DNA of 29,674 nucleotides from RUG11237 sp964450185 (GCA_964450185.1 CAYVCL010000035.1:1-29674), one strand, 5' to 3'; counted from the stretch's first letter, positions 6,573-15,773 are shown. Notes: generated by a model from the letters alone, not told the origin. A program made the numbers and translations.

Positions 6573-7637
6573 TTAAGCTTCTTCGGAAAAATATTCGTTA
6601 AAAATATCTTCTACATGCTCTAATTTTTCTGCTTTATATGCATTGGCACCGCAAAACAGTAATGCATCTTCAATATGCCCTGTAGCCGCATTTACAAGAG
6701 CATCGGTGATACAATATGGTGTATCTGCCGGATTACATGTCTGAATACACTGACGACACTTTTTCGGCTTATAAGCACCATTTTTGCTTTCCTCTGAAAA
6801 ACGGTTCTTAATGGCACGTCCTGGCATTCCTACCGGGCTGTTAACAATGATAATATCTTCTTCTTTTGCATTGATGTATGCCTGCTTATATTTTTCATCC
6901 GCATCACATTCATAAGTAGTTACAAAACGGCTTGCCACCTGCACACCGTCCAGTCCCATATCCAGATAATGTTCCACGTCTTTACGGCTGTAAATACCGC
7001 CGCCAAAAACAACCGGTATCTTTCTTGCATATTTGGCAGCATATTCTTTTACCTCCTGCATAATACCGCGAATTTCGTTATCATAATCCACTTCATCGAT
7101 ATGGTCCAGCTCTTCTCGCTTAAATCCTAAATGTCCACCGGCTTTTGGTCCTTCGATTACTACCAAATCCGCTGTTCTTTTATATTTTTTATCCCACATT
7201 TTCAGGATAACATTGGCAGATTTCACAGAAGATACAATCGGTGCGATTTTTGTTTTGCTCTCACCAATCAATTCTGGCAGCTTAATAGGAAGTCCTGCTC
7301 CGGAAACCACCAAATCAACACCTGCTTCTACCGCAGCTTTTACATAATCTTCATAACGTTTGGTTGCCACCATAATATTGACACCCACAATACCGCCCTC
7401 TGCTTTTTCTCTTGCAAGACGTATTTCTTTTCCTATGGTACGAAGATTTACTTCAATAGGATTCTTATCAAAATCCGGTTCACGATAACCAATCTGTGCT
7501 GTAGAGATTATGCCGATTCCGCCTGCCTTTGCCACTGCTCCCGCAAGACCAGACAAGCTGATTCCAACACCCATTCCCCCCTGAATTAATGGAAATTTTG
7601 CTTTTAAATCGCCTATAACTAATGGTTTCACATTCAC
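6573..7637 (-). CDS. NMO/FabK-family flavin oxidoreductase with C-terminal cysteine cluster
   Basis: A 354-residue FMN-dependent TIM-barrel enzyme of the nitronate monooxygenase/FabK family (PF03060). The start is the GTG at 7637, which follows AGGAG at 8 nt and sits 1 nt after the accDA stop; the frame is open further upstream but those starts lie inside accDA. Seen: GGMGVG (20-25), SGAGLP (112-117), EGPKAGGHLG (162-171) with His169 in the flavin-site position, and FGGGIYSRKDVEHYLDMGLDGVQVASRF for phosphate binding. Unlike the FabK at 14565-15491, it has Cys294, Cys297, Cys301 and Cys309 (KCRQC...TCNP...YC), which looks like an iron-sulfur or zinc site, plus Cys329. Last gene of the fab/acc operon, so a lipid-linked reductase role is likely, but its substrate is not known. 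Confidence 0.82.
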   Translation of the reverse strand: MNVKPLVIGDLKAKFPLIQGGMGVGISLSGLAGAVAKAGGIGIISTAQIGYREPDFDKNPIEVNLRTIGKEIRLAREKAEGGIVGVNIMVATKRYEDYVKAAVEAGVDLVVSGAGLPIKLPELIGESKTKIAPIVSSVKSANVILKMWDKKYKRTADLVVIEGPKAGGHLGFKREELDHIDEVDYDNEIRGIMQEVKEYAAKYARKIPVVFGGGIYSRKDVEHYLDMGLDGVQVASRFVTTYECDADEKYKQAYINAKEEDIIIVNSPVGMPGRAIKNRFSEESKNGAYKPKKCRQCIQTCNPADTPYCITDALVNAATGHIEDALLFCGANAYKAEKLEHVEDIFNEYFSEEA

Positions 7638-7638
7638 T

Positions 7639-9351
7639 TTACATTCTCCTAAATCGCTGATACCGCTGCATAGATATTTCTTCTTCATCCATTTCCTGAT
7701 ACTCACTGATAAAATCTGCAATGCAGTGTTTTATCTGTGTAGCAGGATATTCAATGGTTTCTGCAGTTGCCGGTTCCTTTTCATATATTATTTCATCTAT
7801 AATACTTAATTCTTTCAAATCTTCTGCGGTGATTTTCATAACCTGAGCCGCTTCTAATGCACGTTTGCTGTCCTTCCACAAGATAGATGCAAATCCTTCC
7901 GGTGAAAGAATAGAATACGTAGCATTTTCTAACATAATCACTTTATTGGCAACTGCCAGTGCAAGAGCACCACCACTGCCTCCCTCGCCAATCATAACAC
8001 TTAATACAGGAACTTTTAAGTCAGACATTTCCATAAGGTTTCTGGCAATCGCCTCGCCCTGACCACGTTCTTCTGCTTCCATACCGCAAAATGCTCCCGG
8101 AGTGTCTACAAAATTGATAATGGTACGTCCGAACTTTTCTGCCTGCTTCATTAATCGCAATGCTTTTCGATATCCTTCCGGTGAAGGCATACCAAAGTTT
8201 CTTGCAATATTTTCCTTGGTATTTCTACCTTTCTGTATTCCGATTACTGTTACCGGAATCCCCTGAAAATATGCCAGACCGCCTACAATCGCTGCATCGT
8301 CTGCATAATGACGATCTCCATGGAATTCGGTAAAATCGGTAAAGATATTCTCTATATAATCTAATGCAGTAGCTCTGTCTGCGGCTCTGGACAACTGTAC
8401 ACGTTCCCAAGCTGACATTTCTGTCCCTCTCTTACGTGCCATAAATGCCTCAGACATTTCCGGTTCTATCGTTACTTTTTCTGGCTTTTTATGCATACGA
8501 AGCAATTTATATAAAGTATCCTTTAATTCTTCTCTTTTTACAATGGCATCAATAAAACCATGTTCTAACAGAAATTCTGCTCTCTGGAAACCTTCTGGCA
8601 GTTTCTGTCCGATGGTCTGCTCAATTACTCTCTGTCCTGCAAAACCAATCAATGCATTTGGTTCTGCCAGAATAATATCACCTAACATGGCGAAACTTGC
8701 AGTAACACCACCGGTAGTAGGGTCTGTCAGCACTGTAATATATAAAAGTCCAGCATTGGAATGGCGTTTAATCGCTGCGGATGTTTTCGCCATCTGCATC
8801 AGTGACACCATACCTTCCTGCATTCTTGCTCCACCACTACAGCAGAACACAATCACTGGAAGTTTTTCTTCTGTGGCACGTTCAAAAGCTCTGGCAATTT
8901 TCTCACCTACTGCCTGCCCCATACTACCCATAATAAAGCGGGCATCACAAACACAGACAACGGCTTCTTCGCCATAAATCTTTGCTTTACCGCAGGTAAC
9001 TGCTTCACCTAATTTTGTTTTTTCTCTTGTCTGAACTAACTTTTCTTCATAACCTTCGAAATCCAGTGGATTGTTTCCCACCAAATCTTTATCCCATTCT
9101 TCGAAGCTGTGTTTATCCACTACCATTCGGAGTCTGTTCTTTGTTCTTACACGAAAGTACGCATCACACTTATAGCAGCTATAAAAATTATTTACAACAT
9201 CTTCTTTGTAAAGCAATTCTCCACATTTCGGACATTTAATCCAAAGTCCTTCCGGCACTCTTGGTTCCATGCCTTTCGGGGTTTTCTCTTTTTCAATTTT
9301 CATGTCTTCTGCCGCTACTTTTATATAACTTGGCTTTTTAAATTTTAACAT
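7639..9351 (-). CDS. accDA: Acetyl-CoA carboxylase carboxyltransferase, fused beta-alpha subunits
   Basis: A 570-residue fusion of AccD and AccA that moves the carboxyl group from biotin to acetyl-CoA to make malonyl-CoA. The AccD half (about 1-290) has the zinc ribbon Cys40, Cys43, Cys59, Cys62 (CPKC...CYKC) and the crotonase-like segments SGGARMQEG (172-180) and PTTGGVTASFAMLGD. The AccA half (about 313-570) begins AWERVQLSRAADR and has GDRHYADDAAIVGG, DTPGA (417-421) and GEGGSGGALA (455-464). The usual AccA N-terminal helices are shortened into the linker. In E. coli these are two genes; the fusion fixes 1:1 stoichiometry. Located 12 nt after accC. Reading frame intact across the junction, with no sign of a frameshift. 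Confidence 0.96.
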   Translation of the reverse strand: MLKFKKPSYIKVAAEDMKIEKEKTPKGMEPRVPEGLWIKCPKCGELLYKEDVVNNFYSCYKCDAYFRVRTKNRLRMVVDKHSFEEWDKDLVGNNPLDFEGYEEKLVQTREKTKLGEAVTCGKAKIYGEEAVVCVCDARFIMGSMGQAVGEKIARAFERATEEKLPVIVFCCSGGARMQEGMVSLMQMAKTSAAIKRHSNAGLLYITVLTDPTTGGVTASFAMLGDIILAEPNALIGFAGQRVIEQTIGQKLPEGFQRAEFLLEHGFIDAIVKREELKDTLYKLLRMHKKPEKVTIEPEMSEAFMARKRGTEMSAWERVQLSRAADRATALDYIENIFTDFTEFHGDRHYADDAAIVGGLAYFQGIPVTVIGIQKGRNTKENIARNFGMPSPEGYRKALRLMKQAEKFGRTIINFVDTPGAFCGMEAEERGQGEAIARNLMEMSDLKVPVLSVMIGEGGSGGALALAVANKVIMLENATYSILSPEGFASILWKDSKRALEAAQVMKITAEDLKELSIIDEIIYEKEPATAETIEYPATQIKHCIADFISEYQEMDEEEISMQRYQRFRRM

Positions 9352-9363
9352 GAACCTCTACTC

Positions 9364-10704
9364 CTAACCAAAATTCTCCTCAATAAACTGAGTGGTAATA
9401 TTTCCTGCCAAGAAATCCTCATTGTTAAGAATCTCATACTGGAAATCTATATTTGTTTCAATGCCTTCCACAATCAATTCACCTAATACACTTCGCATTT
9501 TCTGAATTGCAGAAGCTCTGTCTTTATCATGTACAATGATTTTTGCAATCATGGAATCGTAATTTGCAGGTATGGTATAATCGCTATACACTGCGGTATC
9601 TACACGTACACCATTGCCTCCCGGTAAATGAAGCTGGGTAATTTTCCCAGGACATGGCATAAATTTTCTTTTTGGGTCTTCTGCATTGATTCTACACTCT
9701 ATCGCATGACCTCTTAAAGTTACTTCATCCTGAGAAACAGATAGCTTTTCGCCTGCTGCCACTCGGATTTGTTCTTTAATCAGATCAAGACCTGTTACCA
9801 TTTCTGTAACACCATGTTCTACCTGGATTCTTGTGTTCATTTCCATGAAATAGAAATCTTTGTTTTTGTCTAATAAAAATTCAATGGTCCCAGCCCCTTC
9901 ATATTCTGCTGCTTTTGCTGCTAAAACGGCTGTTTCACCCATTTTCTTTCTAAGTTCATCATCCAATGCACAGGATGGTGATTCTTCTAACATTTTCTGA
10001 TGGCGACGCTGCAGGGAACAGTCACGTTCTCCCAACTGCACAACATTGCCATACTTATCTGCCATAATCTGAATTTCAATGTGTCTTGGTTCTTCAATAA
10101 ACTTTTCGATGTACATTGTATCGTCTGCAAAAGCTGCCACAGATTCTCTCTGGGCTGTTTCAAACTGGCTGATAAAGCACTCTGCGTTTTCTGCCACACG
10201 CATACCTTTACCGCCACCACCGGATGATGCCTTAATCATCACCGGAAAACCAATTTCTTTGGCAATTTCTAATGCCTTTTCCGCCTCAAAAACAGGTTCT
10301 TTCGTTCCCGGAACTACCGGAACTGACGCCTCCATCATAGTCTTTCTTGCTTCTGACTTATTCCCCATTTTCTGAATTACTTCTGCGGAAGGACCAATAA
10401 ATGCAATGTTGCATTTATTACACATATCTACAAACCTGCTGTTTTCGGAAAGAAAGCCGAAGCCAGGGTGTATGGCTTCGGCCCCAGTTACAATGGTTGC
10501 ACTGACAATACGTTCCATGTTAAGATAACTGTCTTTAGCCAAAGCAGGACCGATACAGATTGCCTCGTCTGCAAGCTGGGTGTGCAGTGCTTCTTTGTCC
10601 GCTTCTGAATACACTGCTACTGTTTCGATTCCCATTTCTCTGCAGGCGCGAATAATTCTTACGGCGATTTCACCGCGATTTGCAATCAGAATCTTATGAA
10701 ACAT
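9364..10704 (-). CDS. accC: Acetyl-CoA carboxylase, biotin carboxylase subunit
   Basis: A 446-residue ATP-grasp enzyme that carboxylates the biotin on AccB using ATP and bicarbonate. Standard AccC length. Seen: N-terminal KILIANRGEIAVRIIRA, Lys159 and the glycine loop GGGGKG (162-167), ERDCSLQRRHQK (226-237), and the metal/bicarbonate residues Glu288, Asn290, Arg292 and Glu296 in MEMNTRIQVEHGVTE. The ATG is 5-6 nt after AGGAGG. Lies 9 nt after fabZ and 12 nt before accDA in the fab operon, so all acetyl-CoA carboxylase parts are made with the elongation enzymes. All key residues are intact. Confidence 0.97.
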   Translation of the reverse strand: MFHKILIANRGEIAVRIIRACREMGIETVAVYSEADKEALHTQLADEAICIGPALAKDSYLNMERIVSATIVTGAEAIHPGFGFLSENSRFVDMCNKCNIAFIGPSAEVIQKMGNKSEARKTMMEASVPVVPGTKEPVFEAEKALEIAKEIGFPVMIKASSGGGGKGMRVAENAECFISQFETAQRESVAAFADDTMYIEKFIEEPRHIEIQIMADKYGNVVQLGERDCSLQRRHQKMLEESPSCALDDELRKKMGETAVLAAKAAEYEGAGTIEFLLDKNKDFYFMEMNTRIQVEHGVTEMVTGLDLIKEQIRVAAGEKLSVSQDEVTLRGHAIECRINAEDPKRKFMPCPGKITQLHLPGGNGVRVDTAVYSDYTIPANYDSMIAKIIVHDKDRASAIQKMRSVLGELIVEGIETNIDFQYEILNNEDFLAGNITTQFIEENFG

Positions 10705-10713
10705 ATTTTCCTC

Positions 10714-11142
10714 CTATCCAATGGCAAAGGTCAGCTCTGCCTGAGTTACCAATTTACCATCTACATATGCTTTACCAACACCGACACCGATAGGACCTTT
10801 TTGCTTTGTGATTTCAACCTCTAATCTTAACACATCTCCCGGAACTACTTTGCCTTTAAATTTCGCTGAGTTAATTCCGCCGAAATATGCAGTTTTTCCT
10901 TTGAATTCTTCTTTACAAAGCATTGCAACTGCCCCAACCTGTGCCATTGCTTCTACGATTAACACGCCCGGCATAACCGGTTCCTGTGGAAAATGTCCGG
11001 CAAAGAATGGTTCGTTGTATGAAACGCATTTCTTTCCTACCGCTTTTTTTCCTTCTTCCAATTCTTCGATCGTATCAATCAAAAGAAACGGTTGTCTGTG
11101 AGGAATAATTTCCATAATTTCTTTGGTAGTTAATACTGACAT
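10714..11142 (-). CDS. fabZ: 3-hydroxyacyl-ACP dehydratase FabZ
   Basis: A 142-residue hot-dog fold dehydratase that removes water from (3R)-hydroxyacyl-ACP to give trans-2-enoyl-ACP. The family signature is complete: IPHRQPFLLID (14-23), then FFAGHFPQEPVMPGVLIVEA with catalytic His50 and Glu64. The ATG follows GGAGGAAGG. It is the only dehydratase in the operon and there is no fabA. An isomerising FabZ or a FabM would be needed elsewhere if the organism makes unsaturated chains by the anaerobic route; this cannot be told from sequence. Position between accB and accC is common in Firmicutes. Confidence 0.97.
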   Translation of the reverse strand: MSVLTTKEIMEIIPHRQPFLLIDTIEELEEGKKAVGKKCVSYNEPFFAGHFPQEPVMPGVLIVEAMAQVGAVAMLCKEEFKGKTAYFGGINSAKFKGKVVPGDVLRLEVEITKQKGPIGVGVGKAYVDGKLVTQAELTFAIG

Positions 11143-11156
11143 TCTTACCTTCCTCC

Positions 11157-11591
11157 CTATTCAATGATAAACAAGGTCTGGCCGTATTCCACCATATCCA
11201 TGTTATCCACGAGAATTTCTTTGATGACACCATCATACTCGCATTCAATTTCGTTCATCAATTTCATCGCCTCAATGATACCCAGAGTCTGACCTTTTTT
11301 CACACGATCGCCCACTTTTACAAATGGTTCTGCATCTGGTGATGGTGCATTGTAAAAGGTTCCTACCAATGGAGATTTCATTTCGTTACCTGACACCGGC
11401 TTTGCAATTTCATTTACTACTGCTTCACCCTTTGGTACGATTGTTGTCTGAACTGGAAGTGCTGCTACAGATACCTGTTCTTTTTTCTGTTTTTTCATTT
11501 CAATATTAATTTCCTCGTTATCCAGACTAAAGCTGGTCAACTCTGAAGCTGAAACAGTTTCAATCAAACGTATAATCTGTTCAAATTCCAT
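11157..11591 (-). CDS. accB: Biotin carboxyl carrier protein of acetyl-CoA carboxylase
   Basis: A 144-residue carrier that swings biotin between AccC and the carboxyltransferase. The N-terminal helix region (EFEQIIRLIETVSASELTSF) is followed by a linker of about 40 residues and the biotinyl domain (about 70-144). The biotinylation site EAMKLMNEIE has Lys110 as the modified residue, and the domain begins with MKSPLVGTFY. Start ATG follows GAGGAGAT. Gaps of 11 nt to fabF and 14 nt to fabZ place it firmly in the operon. The linker is shorter and less Ala/Pro-rich than in E. coli, as is common in Firmicutes. Confidence 0.97.
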   Translation of the reverse strand: MEFEQIIRLIETVSASELTSFSLDNEEINIEMKKQKKEQVSVAALPVQTTIVPKGEAVVNEIAKPVSGNEMKSPLVGTFYNAPSPDAEPFVKVGDRVKKGQTLGIIEAMKLMNEIECEYDGVIKEILVDNMDMVEYGQTLFIIE

Positions 11592-11602
11592 TTCTATCTC
11601 CT

Positions 11603-12835
11603 CTATTCACTATACTTTCCAATCAGGATACTTGCATTATGTCCTCCAAATCCAAGGGAGTTGCTTAATGCATAATTAATTTCCTGATTTACAGGTTCTT
11701 TTACATAATCTAAATCGATTTCTTCGTCTGGAGTGTTATATCCTACTGTCTGGTGAATATAACCTTCCTCTAACTGTTTTACGCAGGCGATAAATTCTAC
11801 TGCACCTGCTGCTCCTAACAAATGTCCAATCATAGACTTTGTGGAGTTTACTTTGATATTCTTTGCATGGTCCCCAAAAGCAGCCTTGATTGCTCTTGTT
11901 TCAAACAAGTCATTGTGATGAGTTGCTGTACCATGAGCATTGATGTATGTGATGTCTTCTTTTTCAATTCCAGCATCACGAACTGCAAATAACATAGCAT
12001 TTGCCGCTCCCATACCATCTTCTGCAGGGGAAGTAATATGATAAGCATCTGATGTACTACCGTAACCAACAACTTCTGCGTAAATCTTTGCTCCACGTTT
12101 TTTCGCATGTTCCAATTCTTCCAGTACAACTACACCGGAACCTTCACCCATAACAAAACCACTTCTGTTTTTGTCAAATGGTAAGGAACATTTTGCAGGA
12201 TCTTCTTCTGTGGATAATGCAGTTAACGCTGTAAATCCACCAATTCCTACAGGAGTAATAGAACTTTCTGTTCCTCCGGCTACCATTACATCTGCATCGC
12301 CATACTGAATGGTACGGAATGCTTCACCGATGGAATGAGTACCGGTAGCACAAGCTGTTACTACGTTGATGCTCTTTCCTTTCAATCCAAACTGAATGGA
12401 TACATTTCCTGCTGCCATGTTAGAAATCATCAAAGGAATTAATAATGGGTTTAATCTTCCCGGTCCTTTTTCTAATAATTTCTTATGGTCTTTTTCAAAA
12501 GCATCCAAACTTCCGATTCCGGAACCGATGGCACATCCAACTCTGTATGGATCTTCCTGTTCCATATCAATCTTAGCATCTTCTAAAGCTTCTTTTGCTG
12601 CTGCAACTGCATACTGACAGAAAGCTTCCATTCTTCTAGCTGATTTCGGATCCATATAATCTTTTGGATTGAAGTCTTTTACTTCTGCTGCAATTTTTAC
12701 TTTATAATCTGTGGTATCAAATTTAGTGATTTCACCAAAACCAAGTTTTCCCTGCTTGATACCTTCCCAGTAATTATCTACGCCTAAACCGATAGGAGTA
12801 ATTGCTCCTAATCCTGTAACTACAACTCTTTTCAT
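11603..12835 (-). CDS. fabF: 3-oxoacyl-ACP synthase II
   Basis: A 410-residue condensing enzyme that extends acyl-ACP with malonyl-ACP. The start MKRVVVTGLGAITPIG at 12835 follows AAGGAG; the longer open frame to 12871 lies over the end of fabG and is not used. Catalytic triad: Cys162 (VTACATGTHS), His301 (NAHGTATHHND) and His338 (STKSMIGHLLGAAG), with Lys333, closely matching E. coli FabF Cys163/His303/His340. No separate FabB or FabH is present in this operon, so initiation (FabH) must be encoded elsewhere. Normal length with no oddities. Confidence 0.97.
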   Translation of the reverse strand: MKRVVVTGLGAITPIGLGVDNYWEGIKQGKLGFGEITKFDTTDYKVKIAAEVKDFNPKDYMDPKSARRMEAFCQYAVAAAKEALEDAKIDMEQEDPYRVGCAIGSGIGSLDAFEKDHKKLLEKGPGRLNPLLIPLMISNMAAGNVSIQFGLKGKSINVVTACATGTHSIGEAFRTIQYGDADVMVAGGTESSITPVGIGGFTALTALSTEEDPAKCSLPFDKNRSGFVMGEGSGVVVLEELEHAKKRGAKIYAEVVGYGSTSDAYHITSPAEDGMGAANAMLFAVRDAGIEKEDITYINAHGTATHHNDLFETRAIKAAFGDHAKNIKVNSTKSMIGHLLGAAGAVEFIACVKQLEEGYIHQTVGYNTPDEEIDLDYVKEPVNQEINYALSNSLGFGGHNASILIGKYSE

Positions 12836-12851
12836 AACTAACAAATCTCCT

Positions 12852-13592
12852 TTATATCGCCATACCGCCATCTACACTAATTACCTGTCCGGTAATATAG
12901 GATGCTTCCTCAGATGCAAGAAATGCTACCACATTAGCAACTTCTTTTGGATTTCCTGTTCTCTGGAATGGTATCTGCGCAACAGTAGCTTCTTTTGCTG
13001 CTTCTGTCATTGCTGCTGTCATTTCAGTGTCAATAAATCCTGGTGCCACTGCGTTTACATTAATCTGTCTGGAAGCAAGTTCTCTTGCCATAGTTTTAGT
13101 CAAGCCGATTACACCAGCTTTTGCTGCTGCGTAATTTGCCTGACCTGCATTTCCCAGTATGCCGGTTACAGAAGAAATATTAATAATTTTTCCCTGTTTC
13201 TGTTTTAACATCTGACGTGAAGCATGTTTGATTGTGTTAAATACGCCTTTTAAGTTGATAGCGATAACATCATCAAAATCTTCTTCTTTCATTTTCATAA
13301 TCAGATTATCTTTTGTGATTCCCGCATTATTTACTAAAATATCAAGACTTCCGTGTTCTTTCACTACGTCTTTTACCATAGTTTCCACTGCTTCGAAATC
13401 TGATACATTACACTGATAAATATCAGCAGCGCCGCCCTGAGCTTCAATTACGCTCTTAACTTCTTCTGCTTTTTCTTTGGAACCATTGTAATTAACAATT
13501 ACATAAGCGCCTTTTTCTGCCAGTGTAATGGCGATTTCTCGTCCGATTCCACGAGAAGCACCGGTAACCAATGCAACTTTCCCTTTTAACAT
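12852..13592 (-). CDS. fabG: 3-oxoacyl-ACP reductase
   Basis: A 246-residue short-chain dehydrogenase that reduces 3-oxoacyl-ACP with NADPH. Start MLKGKVALVTGASRGIG at 13592 follows AAGGAGG and lies 10 nt after fabD; the frame extends to 13625 inside fabD but without support. Seen: nucleotide loop TGASRGIG (10-17), NNAG (88-91), and the catalytic Ser141, Tyr154 and Lys158 in NISSV and YAAAKAG, with Asn113 completing the tetrad. C-terminal EEASYITGQVISVDGGMAI is typical of FabG. Confidence 0.97.
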   Translation of the reverse strand: MLKGKVALVTGASRGIGREIAITLAEKGAYVIVNYNGSKEKAEEVKSVIEAQGGAADIYQCNVSDFEAVETMVKDVVKEHGSLDILVNNAGITKDNLIMKMKEEDFDDVIAINLKGVFNTIKHASRQMLKQKQGKIINISSVTGILGNAGQANYAAAKAGVIGLTKTMARELASRQINVNAVAPGFIDTEMTAAMTEAAKEATVAQIPFQRTGNPKEVANVVAFLASEEASYITGQVISVDGGMAI

Positions 13593-13602
13593 ATTTTCCT
13601 CC

Positions 13603-14532
13603 TTAACCCTGACACAGGGCTGCAATTTTTTCTAAATCCTCTACTTTTTCCACATTGAACATGGTAACTTTTTTCTCTTTATCAATCTTTCTCATAAAGC
13701 CTGCTAAAGTCTTTCCTGGTCCGATTTCAATAAAGGTATCAATTCCATCTTCAATCATTTTTTCTACGCTCTGCTGCCATTTTACAGAAGAATATACCTG
13801 TTCTTTTAACAGTTCTTTTACGCTTGCTGTATCTTTTACGTAATCAGCTGTCACATTGGTAAGATATGGGACTTTGATTTCTCCCAGAGAAACATCCGCT
13901 AAGACATCATATAATTTTGCACCGGCATCCTGCAACATTGCAGAGTGGAATGGTCCGCTTACATTTAATTTCACACAACGTTTTGCGCCCTGTTCTTTTA
14001 AAGCTTCGCATGCCTTATCCACTGCAACTTCTTCTCCGGTAATAACAATCTGTCCAGGACAGTTATAGTTGGCAACACTTACGATACCTTCTGTCTTTTC
14101 ACAGATATCTGCAATCACAGCTCCGTCCAATCCAAGGATTGCTGCCATAGCTCCACCGGTAGGTACTGCTTCCTGCATTAAAATACCTCTCTGTCTTACA
14201 ACTTTAAAGGCATCTTCTACAGATAACACTCCTGCAGTTACCAATGCACCGTATTCTCCAAGGCTTAATCCGGCTGTTACCTCCGGACGGATTCCTTTTT
14301 CTTCCAGTACTTTTGCAAGAGCGACTTCTACTGTCAGCATAGCTATCTGTGTGTATTCTGTAATGTTGATTTCTTCATTTTCTTCAAAACAGATTGCTTC
14401 CACATCCAGTCCTGTAGCCTTCTTTGCTGTAGCAAAAATATCTTTACATACCTGAAAGTTGTCATAAAAATCTTTTCCCATTCCCACATACTGGGCTCCC
14501 TGCCCTGGGAATACAAATGCAATCCTGCTCAT
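13603..14532 (-). CDS. fabD: Malonyl-CoA:ACP transacylase
   Basis: A 309-residue enzyme that loads malonyl groups from CoA onto ACP. N-terminal IAFVFPGQGAQYVGMG, nucleophile elbow GLSLGEYGAL with Ser90, Arg115 in VRQRG, and catalytic His196 in VSGPFHSAML are all present. The C-terminal block FIEIGPGKTLAGF is conserved. ATG follows AAGGAG. It sits between fabK (32 nt) and fabG (10 nt). Complete and ordinary. Confidence 0.97.
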   Translation of the reverse strand: MSRIAFVFPGQGAQYVGMGKDFYDNFQVCKDIFATAKKATGLDVEAICFEENEEINITEYTQIAMLTVEVALAKVLEEKGIRPEVTAGLSLGEYGALVTAGVLSVEDAFKVVRQRGILMQEAVPTGGAMAAILGLDGAVIADICEKTEGIVSVANYNCPGQIVITGEEVAVDKACEALKEQGAKRCVKLNVSGPFHSAMLQDAGAKLYDVLADVSLGEIKVPYLTNVTADYVKDTASVKELLKEQVYSSVKWQQSVEKMIEDGIDTFIEIGPGKTLAGFMRKIDKEKKVTMFNVEKVEDLEKIAALCQG

Positions 14533-14564
14533 ATATTTCTCCTTCTTTGTACTATATGAATTTC

Positions 14565-15491
14565 CTACTTTAATTTAAGTAATACTTCTGCCTGTGACAT
14601 GATTTCTTTTACGATTTCATCACATGACTTTTCTTCTTTTACTAAACCTGCAATCTGGCCTGCCATAAGAGAACCATTCATTACGTCCCCTTCCACTACT
14701 GCTTTTCTCAGTGAACCTAATGTTAAGTGTTCCAATTCTTCAAAAGCAGCTCCTTCTTTTTCCATACGCAGGTATTCTCTTGTCATCTTATTGCGAAGAA
14801 CACGAATTGGATGTCCATAGCTTCGTCCTGTAACTTCAGAATCAATGTCTTTTGCTTTGATGATTCTTTCTTTGTAGTTTGCATGAACGATAGATTCTTT
14901 GGATGCAACAAAACGTGTACCAATCTGCACTGCTTCTGCACCAAGCATCATAGCTGCTGCAAAACCTCTTCCGTCTGCCACACCTCCGGCTGCAATTACC
15001 GGAATGTCTACGGCATCTACTACCTGTGGTACAAGACACATAGTAGTCTGGGAACCAATATGTCCACCGGATTCACAACCTTCTGCAACTACCGCATCCG
15101 CACCGTATTTTTCCATACGTTTTGCCAATGCCACAGAAGCAACAACAGGCATAACCTTTACGCCTGCATTTTTCCACATTTCCATATACTTTTCTGGGTT
15201 TCCCGCACCGGTAGTAACGGCTTTGATTCCTTCTTCCACAATTACCTGTGCAACTTCGTCCGCATATGGACTCATTAACATAACATTTACACCGATTGGT
15301 TTATCGGTTAATTCTTTTGCTTTTCTAATTTCATTTCGAACAACATCGGCTGTTGCGCTGGCACCACCAATAAGTCCCAGTCCTCCGGCTTCTGACACAG
15401 CGGCTGCCAGATTATGTTCAGCCACCCATGCCATACCACCCTGAATAATCGGATATTCAATACCGAGAAGTTCAGTGATTCTTGTCTTCAT
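14565..15491 (-). CDS. fabK: Enoyl-ACP reductase II (FMN-dependent)
   Basis: A 308-residue flavoenzyme that reduces trans-2-enoyl-ACP, the last step of each elongation round. Start MKTRITELLGIEYPIIQGGM at 15491, 1 nt after the acpP stop, with a weak GGAAGA ribosome site that suggests coupling to acpP. Seen: IIQGGMAWVAEHNLAAAVSEAGG, GAGNP (96-100), EGCESGGHIG with His144 (the same residue number as the catalytic His of S. pneumoniae FabK), AAGGVADGRG and MLGAEAVQIGTRF for FMN phosphate. FabK replaces the triclosan-sensitive FabI in many Firmicutes; no FabI is present here. Confidence 0.95.
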   Translation of the reverse strand: MKTRITELLGIEYPIIQGGMAWVAEHNLAAAVSEAGGLGLIGGASATADVVRNEIRKAKELTDKPIGVNVMLMSPYADEVAQVIVEEGIKAVTTGAGNPEKYMEMWKNAGVKVMPVVASVALAKRMEKYGADAVVAEGCESGGHIGSQTTMCLVPQVVDAVDIPVIAAGGVADGRGFAAAMMLGAEAVQIGTRFVASKESIVHANYKERIIKAKDIDSEVTGRSYGHPIRVLRNKMTREYLRMEKEGAAFEELEHLTLGSLRKAVVEGDVMNGSLMAGQIAGLVKEEKSCDEIVKEIMSQAEVLLKLK

Positions 15492-15492
15492 T

Positions 15493-15726
15493 TTATTCTT
15501 CCACACCTTTGTTTTTCAAATAATCCATAACTGCACCTACAGTTGTGATGCTTTCTAAGTCTTCTGATGGGATTTCAATGTTATATTCTTCTTCTAAGCT
15601 CATTACTAATTCAAATAAATCTAAGGAATCTGCTCCCAAATCTTCCTTAAAGCTTGTTTCTGCTGTAATTGTATCAGCGTCTGCGCTTAACTGTTCTGCA
15701 ATAATTTCTTTAATTTTTTCTAACAT
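15493..15726 (-). CDS. acpP: Acyl carrier protein
   Basis: A 77-residue ACP that carries growing acyl chains as phosphopantetheine thioesters. Start MLEKIKEIIAEQLS at 15726; AAGGAAA lies about 11 nt upstream. An in-frame TTG at 15735 is too close to that site. The attachment motif DLGADSLD places the phosphopantetheine on Ser34, followed by ELVMSLEEEYNIEIPSED. First gene of the fab operon, with a strong promoter 60-90 bp upstream. Distinct from the DltC-like carrier at 21648-21878. Confidence 0.97.
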   Translation of the reverse strand: MLEKIKEIIAEQLSADADTITAETSFKEDLGADSLDLFELVMSLEEEYNIEIPSEDLESITTVGAVMDYLKNKGVEE

Positions 15727-15773
15727 AGTTCTCAATTTCCTTTCGATTTCAAAATAGTTTTATTAACAAATAG

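Noticed and set aside
14727..15444. Long plus-strand open frames (181-183 codons) opposite fabK
   Set aside because: Antisense shadows of a well-conserved gene; Cys/Phe/His-rich text without motifs or ribosome sites.
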